Position numbers and translations under genes: made by a program
Shown: piece by piece, positions 12,286 to 21,842 of the stretch
Layout of the letters: the number at the start of each line of letters is the position of its first letter
How positions within the stretch are numbered: the stretch's first letter is position 1
DNA from: Dipylidium caninum
Lineage: Eukaryota > Platyhelminthes > Cestoda > Cyclophyllidea > Dipylidiidae
Length of the DNA stretch: 44,166 nt
Direction: 5' to 3'
Assembly (NCBI GenBank): GCA_017562135.1
Contig: QEYB01000324.1
Location: forward strand, 1-44,166
Notes under the pieces: model-generated
What the model saw: only the letters and a program-made list of their open reading frames with translations
What the model was told of the DNA's origin: nothing
Database searches by the model: none

Positions 12286-12975
12286 GGGGAGTCTGAGTCT
12301 GGGGAGGATGACTCTGAGTCGGCTGAAGGCTCACTCCAACGCATCCGTGAGTGGTCACTTACTTCGTCTCATGGTCAACGTAGTCTTTTCGAGGAGTGTG
12401 GTGCAATGGTTTATCAGTGATCCTCGACTCAAGAGAATGTGTCTTCTTTGCATAGTTGCCAACCGAATGCGTTGCAGCGAGGAGACTTCGGCGAAGCCAC
12501 TTGCAGGTCCCTCTGTGAGCGATGGGCACACTTTTCTGTGGGAAGAGGAGTCTGAAGAAGATGTCTCCGAGTCGGCCGAAGAAGTGCTCGAAGGCATCAG
12601 TGAGTGTTCCCCCACTTCATCTTAAGATCAACGTAGTCCTCCTGAGGACTGAGGTGCAATGGTTTAGGAGCGATCTTTGACTCAAGAGAATGTGTCTGTC
12701 CCCTCTGAACAGTTGCCAACCGAACGTGTCGCTTGGAGGAGACGCCGCCGACAAAACCACCCACAGGCGCATCTGCCAACGGTTGGTGGACCTTTCTATT
12801 GGAAGACGAGTCTGAAGATGACGACTCTGAGCCTTTAGAAAAGGCGCTCAAAAGAATCCGTGAGTGTTCACTTTCTTCGTCTTACGATGAAAATAGTCCT
12901 CCTGCGGCCAGTAGTAGTGTGGTGCAATAGGTTGCACGCGTGATCATTGACTGAAAACGTGTCTCCTCTGCATAG
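12286..12975 (+). repeat. Tandem exon-intron repeat units (~255-260 bp)
   Basis: About 2.7 units repeat with exon and intron both conserved. Donors at 12,347, 12,600 and 12,860 all read GTGAGT. The introns are 109, 113 and 116 nt and share internal words such as GGTGCAAT and ACTCAAGAGAATGTGTCT. Exons 12,456-12,599 (48 codons) and 12,713-12,859 (49 codons) are direct homologues. The end of the previous exon and the start of the last are partial copies. In the last exon the position matching the donor reads ATTCGAGG in place of ATCCGTGAG, so the donor is lost and the frame runs on to a stop. Confidence 0.75.
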
Positions 12976-13307
12976 GTGCTAACCGAAAGCTGTACAGTGA
13001 GGAGACGCCACACACAAAGCCATCGACAAGGAAATCTGTAAAGCGACCAGTGTACTTTGTCTTCAAGCATTGGTGGAAGTTGGTATCAAATTGTGAGGCA
13101 TTTAAGCAAAATGACTTCTCTTATTGGGCAGCGGAAAAGAAGATTCACGAGCCTATTTTGCTGCTTCTGGAGGAAGACGTAGATGGCGTGAGTGGATGCT
13201 ATGAATCTGTAAGAATTCGAGGTGGAAGCGCAGCGGAGGTCGAGGAGGCGAGGAGCAGAGGAGCCAGCGAGTCGGCTAGTCGGGGAGTTAGGGAGTCAGG
13301 CAGTTGA

Positions 13308-14174
13308 GAGAGGAAATGGGGTATGCAGAGCTTTGGAGAGCGCAGGTGGACACATGCAAGGTGAGTGGATAGGGGAGCAGACGAATGTGAATGCTGCCCC
13401 TGAGTGAATACGTCTTGAGTAAGGACAGTGCACGGTTAGAACTGAACTTTCACCAAAATTAGGGCTCGTTGAAATCGGCGCTTTCCTAGAAGGAGAGTGG
13501 GGAGCGAGTGGCATGAAGACGACTATTCTCTCCGTGGATAGGCAGAAACTACGAAAGATCGATGAGCAGCCCAACACGCCAACAGACCATCAGCCGATGA
13601 AGCCATGCAAATCGGGCTGCATGAATGTCGTCGGGAATGTCCAAGCACGTGGTGTGAGCGACGCTTCCACTAATAAGAAGAGGATGCATTCCCGTCGACG
13701 TCTGCGCATTTACGGTTGGTTCTCGGTCAATTACCAGCGAGTTTAGTGCTTCTCACATCCAGCCATAGCCTCAAAAGCCTCACATACCTCCATTCGCTGT
13801 ACCAAATTTGCCTTCCAAAGCCATGCCAATTTTCAAATACCTCCGCATTCCAATGCCCATTGGAGATGATGCAGGGCCTACACTGCTACCCGCCTTCGCC
13901 TATTTACTAGAACTTGCTAATCCACCCCACTCCACTCTGCTTTAACACCAACTACGTCATTCTCTCCACCCTTTCCACCCCTCGTCCACACGGGACAACT
14001 TTTCTCCTCTTCTCTTCTCTTCTCTTCTCAACATCATCACAATTGTCCGATAGGTCACACTTTGGAATGCCTCTTGAAATAAATATTTCTATGTTCACGC
14101 GGCTACCCGCCTCTTCTTAACTGCTCACCGCAGCCTCATATGCCTTCTGTCTCCTCTCTCCTTGTCAACACGCA
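13308..14174. other. No gene seen; possible 3' region of the acidic gene
   Basis: Pyrimidine-rich sequence without a supported exon. An AATAAA at 14,078-14,083 could be a polyadenylation signal for the upstream gene, but it lies about 770 bases past the stop. Confidence 0.3.
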
Positions 14175-15022
14175 CTAAGGTCAACTCATATGGGTGCCCC
14201 AAGAAAGACTGGAAGTACTTTAGGCTAGATTCGATGAAAGAGAGGGCGAAGTAACGAGTGAACGAGCCAATTTCCCCTTTCGGCTAACTGTTCTTCCCCG
14301 TGGACATCGGAAATTAGGATATTGAATGAGCTAGAAGGGACCTTTTTAACTGAAGGAAATTTAACTCGGTCCCAAGTGCAGAGTGAGGGGATTTTCCTCT
14401 TTCTTCGCCGATTGGTGTACGCTATGAATGGCCGTGTCTTTGACCTATGACGGTCTCCTTGACTGGGTTAAACTGCCACCCCAATGAGCTGGTAATTTGC
14501 CATTCTAGGGAGAAATGACTCGAGGTTGTGTTAATCTGACGTATTTTTCCATATGAGATCTCACAATGAACAACTTCGGCCTGAGAAAGAGTTGACATGT
14601 TCTTGGTGGAAGGTCTTTCCGAGGAGAAACGACTCCACTTGATTGGACCTTCCCGCTCTCCATACGGTTTCCTCCCGGTCAAGCCGTCGGGCTGCAATTC
14701 TCTTGTCCCTTCTCAGGCGTCGGTTCTGCGGCGATGAGAACGGTGGCGGTGGCATTTGTATGCGAGTGGTCTCTCTACTTGCAGATAAAACTCTCTGCTG
14801 CAGCAGCAGGCTACTGACAAGTTGCAATTAGCATGTTTGTGTCTCCGACTAGCATCGAAAGAAGGTGGCAGTCAGGAAAGGAGGAACGGGAGAGATATAG
14901 GGGAAAGATTCTGCAATAAGGCAGTACGTGAAAAATGGGGAAAAACAAAGGACACTTGGATGTGATCAAATACATGAGTGAGAAGAGGGAAGAAGATGGG
15001 GGAAGTAGACGTCCGGCGGACA

Positions 15023-15060
15023 AGGGGGGTGGGGCCGGGGGCCGGGGCCGGGGGCCGGGC
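15023..15060 (+). other. G-quadruplex-capable G-tract
   Basis: Six runs of 3-6 G are separated by T or CC within 38 bases, a strong G4 pattern. The corresponding place in the R copy (about 34,150-34,180) lacks these runs, so it arose or expanded in L only. Confidence 0.7.
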
Positions 15061-16056
15061 ACGATACTCACGTGGCGATGGTGATGTTGAGAATGCTAGT
15101 GACGGCGATGCCGTTTTTTCTTACTATCACACGAATCTGCGCAGAGAAGAGATCACTGCCTGGGGCAAGTTCTTGACATGCATTGCGACTGCAACTGTGG
15201 GTAGCGAAGAGGCCCCGGGAAACACTTGGGTCTAAGCGCTTATCTCGGCGACTTACCCCGGCAAAGGGTGGTTGGTGCTGGAAAAACACTCCGACCACTG
15301 CGCTGATTCAGACAGTCAAGTCGCCTCCGCTGGAGTCGCGTATTTAGGGCACTCCAAGGTCGAGGTCGAGGAGTAGGAGGAGGAAGGCACGATACCAGCA
15401 CCGCGGTTTTTCTGATTCGCTCGCAACGGGCGACATCAACCGTCGGTGGGCCCCACCTTATGTGGCATACAGGCAAACGACCTCAATTCCTCAAAAATCG
15501 TCTTATTTACCGACCCCAATTACAATCATCAACAGGTACTTAGGCGCTCCAGGCCCCAGTTCATAGGTTGCCCTCACACTCGAGCACATTGTTTTCGCCG
15601 TCGTCGGAGATGTTGTTGATTTTGGCTTTCAAGTGACGATTTGACAATTAATCGTTCACATTTGGGTCGGTTTGGCAATGCGGATGTCCTCACAAACATC
15701 CAACCGCCAAATCATCGGGGATGCACTACCTTTCCGTAGAGTCTGAGGTGATTGGTATAGCTGACAACGATTGAGACGCGGAGGTTGCCAAACTAGGCTC
15801 AGGCTCCGAGGATCCCCCTCGCCTCGTTTCATCTCACTCAATAACAGCCCTCACCTCGTGTCGATAGCCCCTGTTTTTTCATGCATAGTATTAAACCGCG
15901 CCTGTTGGTGCCTGAATGACTGGCATCTGAACACATTAATCGCGGCAGTGACTACTATGTTGAGTGCACACTGAAATTTTTGGTCTGTACATGCGAAAGA
16001 AGTGGCACTTGTGAGAATATCAGAAAGGGAGGCTTTTCATGGAAAAAGTCTGTGTG

Positions 16057-16840
16057 ATCACAAGGCAGTCAAAGTGCTCGCATTTGGTTAAGTCTAGTCG
16101 GCTGGTATTATGCAACAGGCAGCTTTCCGCCTGCCAGTCAACGCTTTCCCTTGTTGCCCTCCTCCCGCCTCTCTCCTCCCTCGCCACAAGCCGCCTCTCA
16201 CCCGGTTGGCATCACATGAGGGCGCTGCTCCACACAATTTGCTTACGAAGGTCTGTTGGGCTACAAGGCTGCCCATGCTTCGCGCATCAACTGTTTTACC
16301 CCTCGGTAGAGAAACCGTGTAGTAGTTGCCGACTGTCCTCGTCAGAGGGTTTGTCAACGTCTACCTCTCGGCAGGAGGCCCGGCTTCACGATGACTGCTT
16401 ATTTGTTGCTGGTGGGCTCGAGCCGAGGTTAACCGACGTGCTGGTGGAAAGATTGCTTCCCGCCTCCATCCTGTGAGAAGGCCGAGGCACGTAAGGCAGT
16501 GCGTGACATTCGCAGAACCACATAGTAGTTGGATCTCCCGTGGTCGCCCCCGCATCCGAATGAAGTCTTTTTTCAATTCCTCTGGTGTCAATGAGAATGG
16601 CATTCTGAATCTTACTTCTCCATCGAAACACAAGTAGCGTAGGGAGCACTTGATAGCTGCCAAAGACGAGGAAAACTTGCCGTCACATCGCGGATCACAG
16701 ATAGAGGCGTTTCTGTCCACAGGCTGGGCGTCGACTAACTGCCCGTTCGCGGGGGAACGGGAAACTACTTAACGCATTTTAGGATAGACTGTGCACAAGG
16801 AAACCTTCCTGTCGGTTAGCTAGAAATGGTTGCCAACCCA
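16057..16840. mobile_element. L-specific insertion (~0.78 kb) relative to R copy
   Basis: R reads straight from block 30,655-31,005 into the block starting CACAGACTTTTTCCATG (31,015). In L the same two blocks are separated by this segment. It carries two overlapping minus-strand ORFs; 16,361-16,720 has a 119-codon frame containing SLTPEELKKDFIRMRG, which looks protein-like. No transposase, reverse transcriptase, terminal repeat or target-site duplication was identified. A deletion in R is an equal explanation. Confidence 0.4.
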
Positions 16841-17589
16841 AAAGAAGTCATGTCTCAATCTTGGCAAATTCACCGCCCCCACAGCCCACTCCTGTCTGCC
16901 CGTGAGGGTGGAGGACGATGGGAGGCGGAGGCGGAGGGGAGGAGAGGAGAGGAAAGGTGAAGATAAGACCAGTGTCCCTTGAACAAGTAAAGCCGGTGTG
17001 CTTATGAACAGCTGGGCTGTTCCCGCGCTGCTGTCGTCCGGTCGACAGACGGTGGCGGCTGTTGCAATGCCTGCATTATCCAAGTGGCCGCTTCTGCGCT
17101 TATTCCGCGTACGCAGTGAAAAGAGACAAACGCTCAGCCCCCTAAGCCGCGGTTTGGCGGTGCTGATGACCACAAACCGTAGTGTACGGCCATGGAGTGG
17201 GCGGTGGGGAGAGAACAGCACCGCAGTGTCTGGCCTCTTCGCATGCTCTGCTTTTACCCGGTCTCATAAAATGAGGGCGACTGAAGGACTGGGTCAACTG
17301 AGGAAATTTGTAAAGTCCCCCTTAGCAGCACCGTGGTCCAGGCAGAGCAGGACGGTTGGGATCTAGGAAACTACAAATATCATACGTCACGGTGGGCCCA
17401 AGCAACTACAGCAACAATGGCAGGGTGGCTGCATTCCAGACTACCGCAAAACCGGACTTATGCATACTACGCAGGCAAAACAGAGGAGTTTATGTAGTGA
17501 TACTACTACAAAGCGAGACGAGGCTGAGTGCGGTAGAGGGCGGTGCTGTAAAGTCATTAAACATGTCAATCGACACAAAATGCCCAACT

Positions 17590-17930
17590 TGGTAAACGCA
17601 GCTGAATTACCCACCACCACCGTCGATAATTTTTCCGCCACGGACACGAGCCTTCGCTGGGCAGACGGGAGGGGGGGGGGAGGGCGGGTCTCGAGGGCCC
17701 GACGTGTTAACGGCGGGGAAGCCTGTTTTGAGTCCGAAAACGATAACACCACATCAGCGCCGTGGAATGTCAGTGTGCATCAGACCGGCATCAGAAACAA
17801 ACGGAGCTCTCCATTTGTCCAGATTATGGAGCAACAGCTACAGCAGGAGTATCTTCACTTTGGCGGCTGATATTTACGCCTAAGATGGGCGGATGTTTAC
17901 CCATCGTTGCTTTCTTGGCGAGCGCCGACA
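17590..17930. repeat. Block d, direct repeat of 33,585-33,920
   Basis: Here the match to R is in the same orientation, unlike the rest of L. Anchors are CCACGGACACGAGCC, TGTTTTGAGT then CGAAAACGATA, and GCTCTCCATTTGTCC. It includes a G-rich tract at 17,667-17,688 that is expanded compared with R. Confidence 0.75.
17667..17688 (+). other. G-quadruplex-capable tract in block d
   Basis: Four or more G runs (GGG, a run of twelve, GGG, GGG) sit within 22 bases. The R copy has shorter runs interrupted by C and T. Confidence 0.6.
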
Positions 17931-18357
17931 GACACAAGTTGTGTTGTGCCAGGTAGGGGAGGGGAGGGGAGTGCCAGGACAAGCAGAAACAAGCCGTGTC
18001 GGCTGCCCCGGGCACCGCCCCACCGTCGTTGCGGCGATATCTCGAAATAAACACAAGCAAGGCATTCCTGTTTATCTCTTCCACTCACTATACTGTTCGC
18101 AAACCGGATATACCACTTCTACACACGCGCCAGACCCTTTCGACGATTAGCTGCATCCAGGCCACTGGCTCCACAGACACCAACCCCACTTGTGTACATC
18201 TCAGCACGGCGCACTGGCTTCGAGGGAGTGGGGAAAAAAAGGCCAGAACTCGTCTCTTTTGTCCTCATGTGCGAATTTTGTGGCTCCCCACCCCACGAAT
18301 AAAAAAGAATATGACCGAGTGATAAGCAGCACACATCACATGAGCGATGCTATCGAG

Positions 18358-18606
18358 TTAACCTAGAAACTGGGAAGAAAGGTTTAACAGCATCCACGAA
18401 AACAGTGACCAGATGAACGCGATTTTGCTTGACATGCACCCGTGGTTGTTGATTATTTTACGCGAGATACGACACGAATCCACTGAGTCAGCGAGCAGTG
18501 CAAACAGTCTGCGACGAGAAGTGGCCTGCGGAAAGCCACCGGCGGCCGTAAAGATGGAAAATAAAAATACAAGAACTGTTTGGTGAGCTATTTTGGGCTG
18601 ATTCAT
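18358..18606 (-). CDS. Candidate small secreted or GPI-type protein
   Basis: From the ATG at 18,606 the ORF encodes 82 residues. The N-terminus has the shape of a signal peptide: MNQPKIAHQ, then the hydrophobic run TVLVFLFSIFTAAGG, with likely cleavage before FPQA. A basic RRR follows. Two cysteines bracket a 12-residue loop (SCRISRKIINNHGC). The C-terminus is hydrophobic again (IAFIWSLFSWMLL), as in a GPI-anchor signal or a membrane segment. An upstream in-frame ATG at 18,651 would bury the signal, so 18,606 is preferred. No TATA box or splice partner was found and I do not recognise a family. A chance ORF remains likely. Confidence 0.28.
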   Translation of the reverse strand: MNQPKIAHQTVLVFLFSIFTAAGGFPQATSRRRLFALLADSVDSCRISRKIINNHGCMSSKIAFIWSLFSWMLLNLSSQFLG

Positions 18607-18953
18607 GGTGATCGCGATTCCGCGGTCGCGAAGACGAAGTTCCCGGCTCATCAGATAAGCTGCTCAAAGCAAGACTTTTGTCCGTCTGCAAGTCTGGAGT
18701 AGGCAGAGTACAATTACTTCCTTCCTCAGACCTTTACACACCTTTCCAAATAAGGCGCGCGGAGACCCAGACTCGGTGCTATTTGCGAAGAGCCGGAAGA
18801 TGCCTTTGAAGCAGGGCAGACTGCACTCGAAACGGGAGCCGAGGTGCCTAGCGGCTATCTGTCCACAATCGAAACAAACCGTCTCGACGTCAATAACTGC
18901 AAGCACAATGGCATAGAACACTTAAACTACGTAGGAAATATTACTCAATTCTG

Positions 18954-18978
18954 CGGGGGGGGGAGGGAGGGGGGAGAG
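18954..18978 (+). repeat. G-rich tract
   Basis: A run of ten G is followed by AGGGAGG and another G6 run within 25 bases. It could form a G-quadruplex. Confidence 0.7.
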
Positions 18979-18979
18979 G

Positions 18980-21690
18980 AGGAGAAAACACCAAACATGG
19001 TGATGACAAAACCCCACCTGAAATGGTACAATTTATCATGTGTGGATTACCAGTCCAGGGTTAATGGAGGCAAGTCGTAAAAGAGGTTAGCAACAGCGGT
19101 GGACGGGTATGGAGAAAGGCCAAACAATGAGCAGAATATAATGGATGGCGGACGGACATTCTTCTCCTCGCTAGCCTCCATTCTAGTTGGCGGAGGCGGT
19201 ACGCAAAGTTCCCCTTGGAAATTCACTCTCGAAGGAAGATTCGTCCCTTTGCCGACAACACAGTAGTCTAAACTACGGGTCTTGCTGATTGCCCGTCACA
19301 CGTCCACTACACTTCGTGGCCATCACTGGGCAAGGAGAAACCGTCGGTCTCTCTGCAATGAAACCAGAGGAAGTAGGCGAAGAGCAGTTTAGCTGAATAG
19401 GGATGAGGATGACAGCATTATGTTTGTCTGTTTGGAAGTAGCCTCGATGACTGAGGGTGGTCGTCTGGGAGCACAATCTGTCCTCAACAGCATCAGAGAA
19501 TGATGGACTCCCTTTCACGAGCTTGGGAAGACAGGCAACCGCAATAATGGAACAGGCTGCCAAGGCCGAGATTGTACACTTGTGGAGCAGACAGTGCATC
19601 GAGCCGTATGGATGCAGACGCGAAGGTGGGAGCATGGGCAAGTGGAGTAATTAATTGCGAGGCCGTCGACGGATTCGTGAGACAAGTCCTGCTGGGGCGG
19701 GAGCGGAGGCGAGACGAGTGGGGAGCAGGCCACCTCCACCGTGACGTCCGCGTGTCTTGGTGTTCCCTGAAACATCACTCTTGCATCCTGTCAACCGAAA
19801 GGAATGATTTTAAAGGCCAGTGAGTCCCGTTACCCCGTTAATCTACTCGACGACCAGTTATGCTCAGTGGCCTTTCCGAATTTCCCTTACTTCATCCGTT
19901 TACCGTAGTTATATATATATATATACCCATAACTGGCAAAGTTTTTTGGAGTTTGAGTAATTAGAGAGAAAAACGACAGCAGCGTGAAATAGGAAGTACA
20001 GGGCTGTCAGGCCTGCTCCTCCCCTCCTCCTCCTCCTCCTCCTGAAGCGGTCGCATCCGCGCCAAGTGAGAGAAATCCATCATGTGGTACGCACCACATG
20101 AATTTCGTCACGTCCTACAGACTGTGCCGATGTCGCATTAGGGAGGAACAGGAAAAGACGGGCTGAGAATTGGTGATAAACTCCGCACCTCAGTCGGAGT
20201 GCCAAGACGCGGCTCCTCTAAGGCGTCCTGGAAGATGCTGCCGACCACTCCGCTCTAACAGATGATGTCCAGCTTCATTTGAAATCTCCCAGAAAATGGA
20301 CTCATTGGGTATCAAGAAACGACTTTCACCAGCATAATAGGCCACTGGACACCCCGAGAAAAGGAGGGAGGGGCAACATGGCCGTTATGAGACAAGCCCA
20401 AGAGGAGCAGTCATTTGCCCCATCTTTCAACTTGGCATTGCTTCGCTTTCTGCATCATTCAGTAGGGAAGCAAAGGCAGACTAATCCTTTTAAATTTAAA
20501 GTTAAACGGCAGAATCGATAGGAACCAATAGAGGGCATGCGAGGGAGAAGAGCGTAGCGCGAATGCTCATGGATGTCCCCGTCCCGGAAGTGAGTCGGTA
20601 GGGCGGGGAGGGGATCGGGCTACAATGCGCAACGGCGCAGCGTCCAGCCATTTTGTCCTAACCTGTCTGAGCGTCGGTGGAGTGTTGCAGCACTTCATTG
20701 TTGTGCCAAACAGTCGAAAATAGGTAGAAGAGAGAGGGGCGAGTAGCCTCAGAATATTAAAGGCAGGAAATAATGCCTTGAGGGCAAGAAAACTCACCGC
20801 GAGGAAGGAAAATGGCCTATCTACTCTGTCTGATCGCAATTGAGAACTTTTCTTCAATACGCGAAAGCATCAACTGTGTCCGGTCTTTTATGCGCGTGGT
20901 TCCCTTCAGCACAAATTTTCCCCCGCCTTGACGAATCTTAGCGTTTATTACGTCACAATGGCCAGGGGACTCGGTCAAATCCCCTCCCGACATGAAGAGA
21001 AGGAGACGCTTCTACGCCAACTCATTTGTGTGCACAAATGAACTTGAGGGGAGAATTGGCCTCCGTGAAGACGAGTGGTGGTCAGAGCAGGTCGGCGACC
21101 TGTGATCGGGACTTGGGCACCTCCTTCGAACACCCTAATCAGGCAAATCGACACGTGAGTTGCATTAAGCAACCAATTTAAAACATGCGCGGGGAGAATC
21201 TTGCGCATTTGAGGTAGCAAAAGCAATGGGAACAGAGAAGTGGTTGGAACACTCAGCACATTCCTCAAAAGGCTTACTTGCCCCAGGGAAAGGGCAACGT
21301 TATTGGTGGCTCAATGTCGTAGTGCGGAGTAGATCTGGTCTTCCAGCAGTGTATTCCCTTTACTTTTTGCTGGAAGACCCTAAGTCCTCCCAATTTTCCT
21401 CCAACTAATACTGCCTCTTTGAAGAGCTTCAGGACTGTCGGAATGTCAAGACATTAAGGCCTGCGCTGAGGTCATCACTCTCACCTATGATAATGCAACA
21501 ATTAAGCTTGTAATTTTTTTAATTATTAATTAAAACACGCTGCATAAAAAGCGCTGTTTTGAACATGCGAAACGGCTCCCGTCGGGGTGGCCTCCACCTT
21601 AAGAACTTCCACGACTTCACATATAAAAGTGACTGAAGCAATGGATTTATGTAAAAAAAAATCCTATAACCGAAAAGCTGGACGATCGTT
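18980..21690. other. No gene seen; two simple repeats
   Basis: This 2.7 kb has only short ORFs with no recognised product. It contains an (AT)n run at about 19,910-19,925 and a (CTC)n run at about 20,018-20,043. I see no promoter leading to a supported exon. Confidence 0.5.
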
Positions 21691-21695
21691 TCAAT

Positions 21696-21775
21696 GATTG
21701 GTTAGCATTCATTTAACTGTGTTCCCCCAACCAGCACTATATAAAGGCCCCTCCGCGGGCCCTGGCGTTCACTGA
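21696..21775 (+). promoter_or_regulatory. TATA/initiator promoter with inverted CCAAT box
   Basis: GATTGGT (inverted CCAAT box) at 21,696-21,702 is followed by TATATAAAG at 21,738-21,746. An initiator-like TTCACTG has its A at 21,771, 33 bases after the start of the TATA box. The element order and spacing resemble the kinase promoter on the other strand. A minimal upstream ORF (ATG at 21,808, four codons) precedes the proposed start codon. Confidence 0.5.
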
Positions 21776-21842
21776 CCTCGGGAGGTAGTTTCGTGTGCCG
21801 CTTCGGGATGCTCATTCAGTAAGGTGCAGGTGGGGTCTCCGT

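Larger units (their letters stand above)
10652..13307 (+). pseudogene. Acidic tandem-exon protein gene, interrupted copy
   Basis: I do not recognise the family. Six exons can be placed: 10,652-10,738 (5' edge uncertain), 10,807-10,971, 11,103-12,346, 12,456-12,599, 12,713-12,859 and 12,976-13,307 (TGA). Donors are GTAAGT, GTTAGT and three GTGAGT; acceptors are TTGCAG, CTCAG, CATAG, AACAG and CATAG. Every junction is phase 1, so internal exons of 165, 144 and 147 nt are symmetric and can be gained or lost without frameshift. The large exon encodes a basic patch (GKRRRRTH), then long Glu-Val/Glu-Thr dipeptide repeats. The later exons share the pattern ANRxxxxEET...FLxEDESEDDDSE...KRI. The large exon breaks frame near 11,460-11,480 and has a single in-frame TAA at 12,184-12,186 before resuming in the same frame. 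It is a pseudogene, a variant allele or a sequence with errors. No signal peptide is visible. A nuclear or cytosolic acidic scaffold is only a guess. Confidence 0.55.
14175..17458. repeat. L half of the large inverted duplication
   Basis: In reverse orientation this segment matches pieces of 28,465-36,945. Matching pairs (L / R) are 14,175-14,303 / 36,815-36,945; 14,310-15,250 / 33,955-34,886; 15,240-15,500 / 32,501-32,750; 15,530-16,056 / both 31,000-31,745 and 31,816-32,484; 16,841-17,213 / 30,655-31,005; 17,213-17,458 / 28,465-28,725. Similarity by eye is high enough (roughly 75-85%) to align long runs with few gaps. ORFs are not shared between copies, so it is treated as non-coding duplicated DNA. 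Confidence 0.75.

Noticed and set aside
11405..12358. Two antisense ORFs of over 300 codons, Ser/Pro/Leu-rich
   Set aside because: They are reverse readings of the Glu-codon repeat and have no start context, splice support or non-repeat domain.
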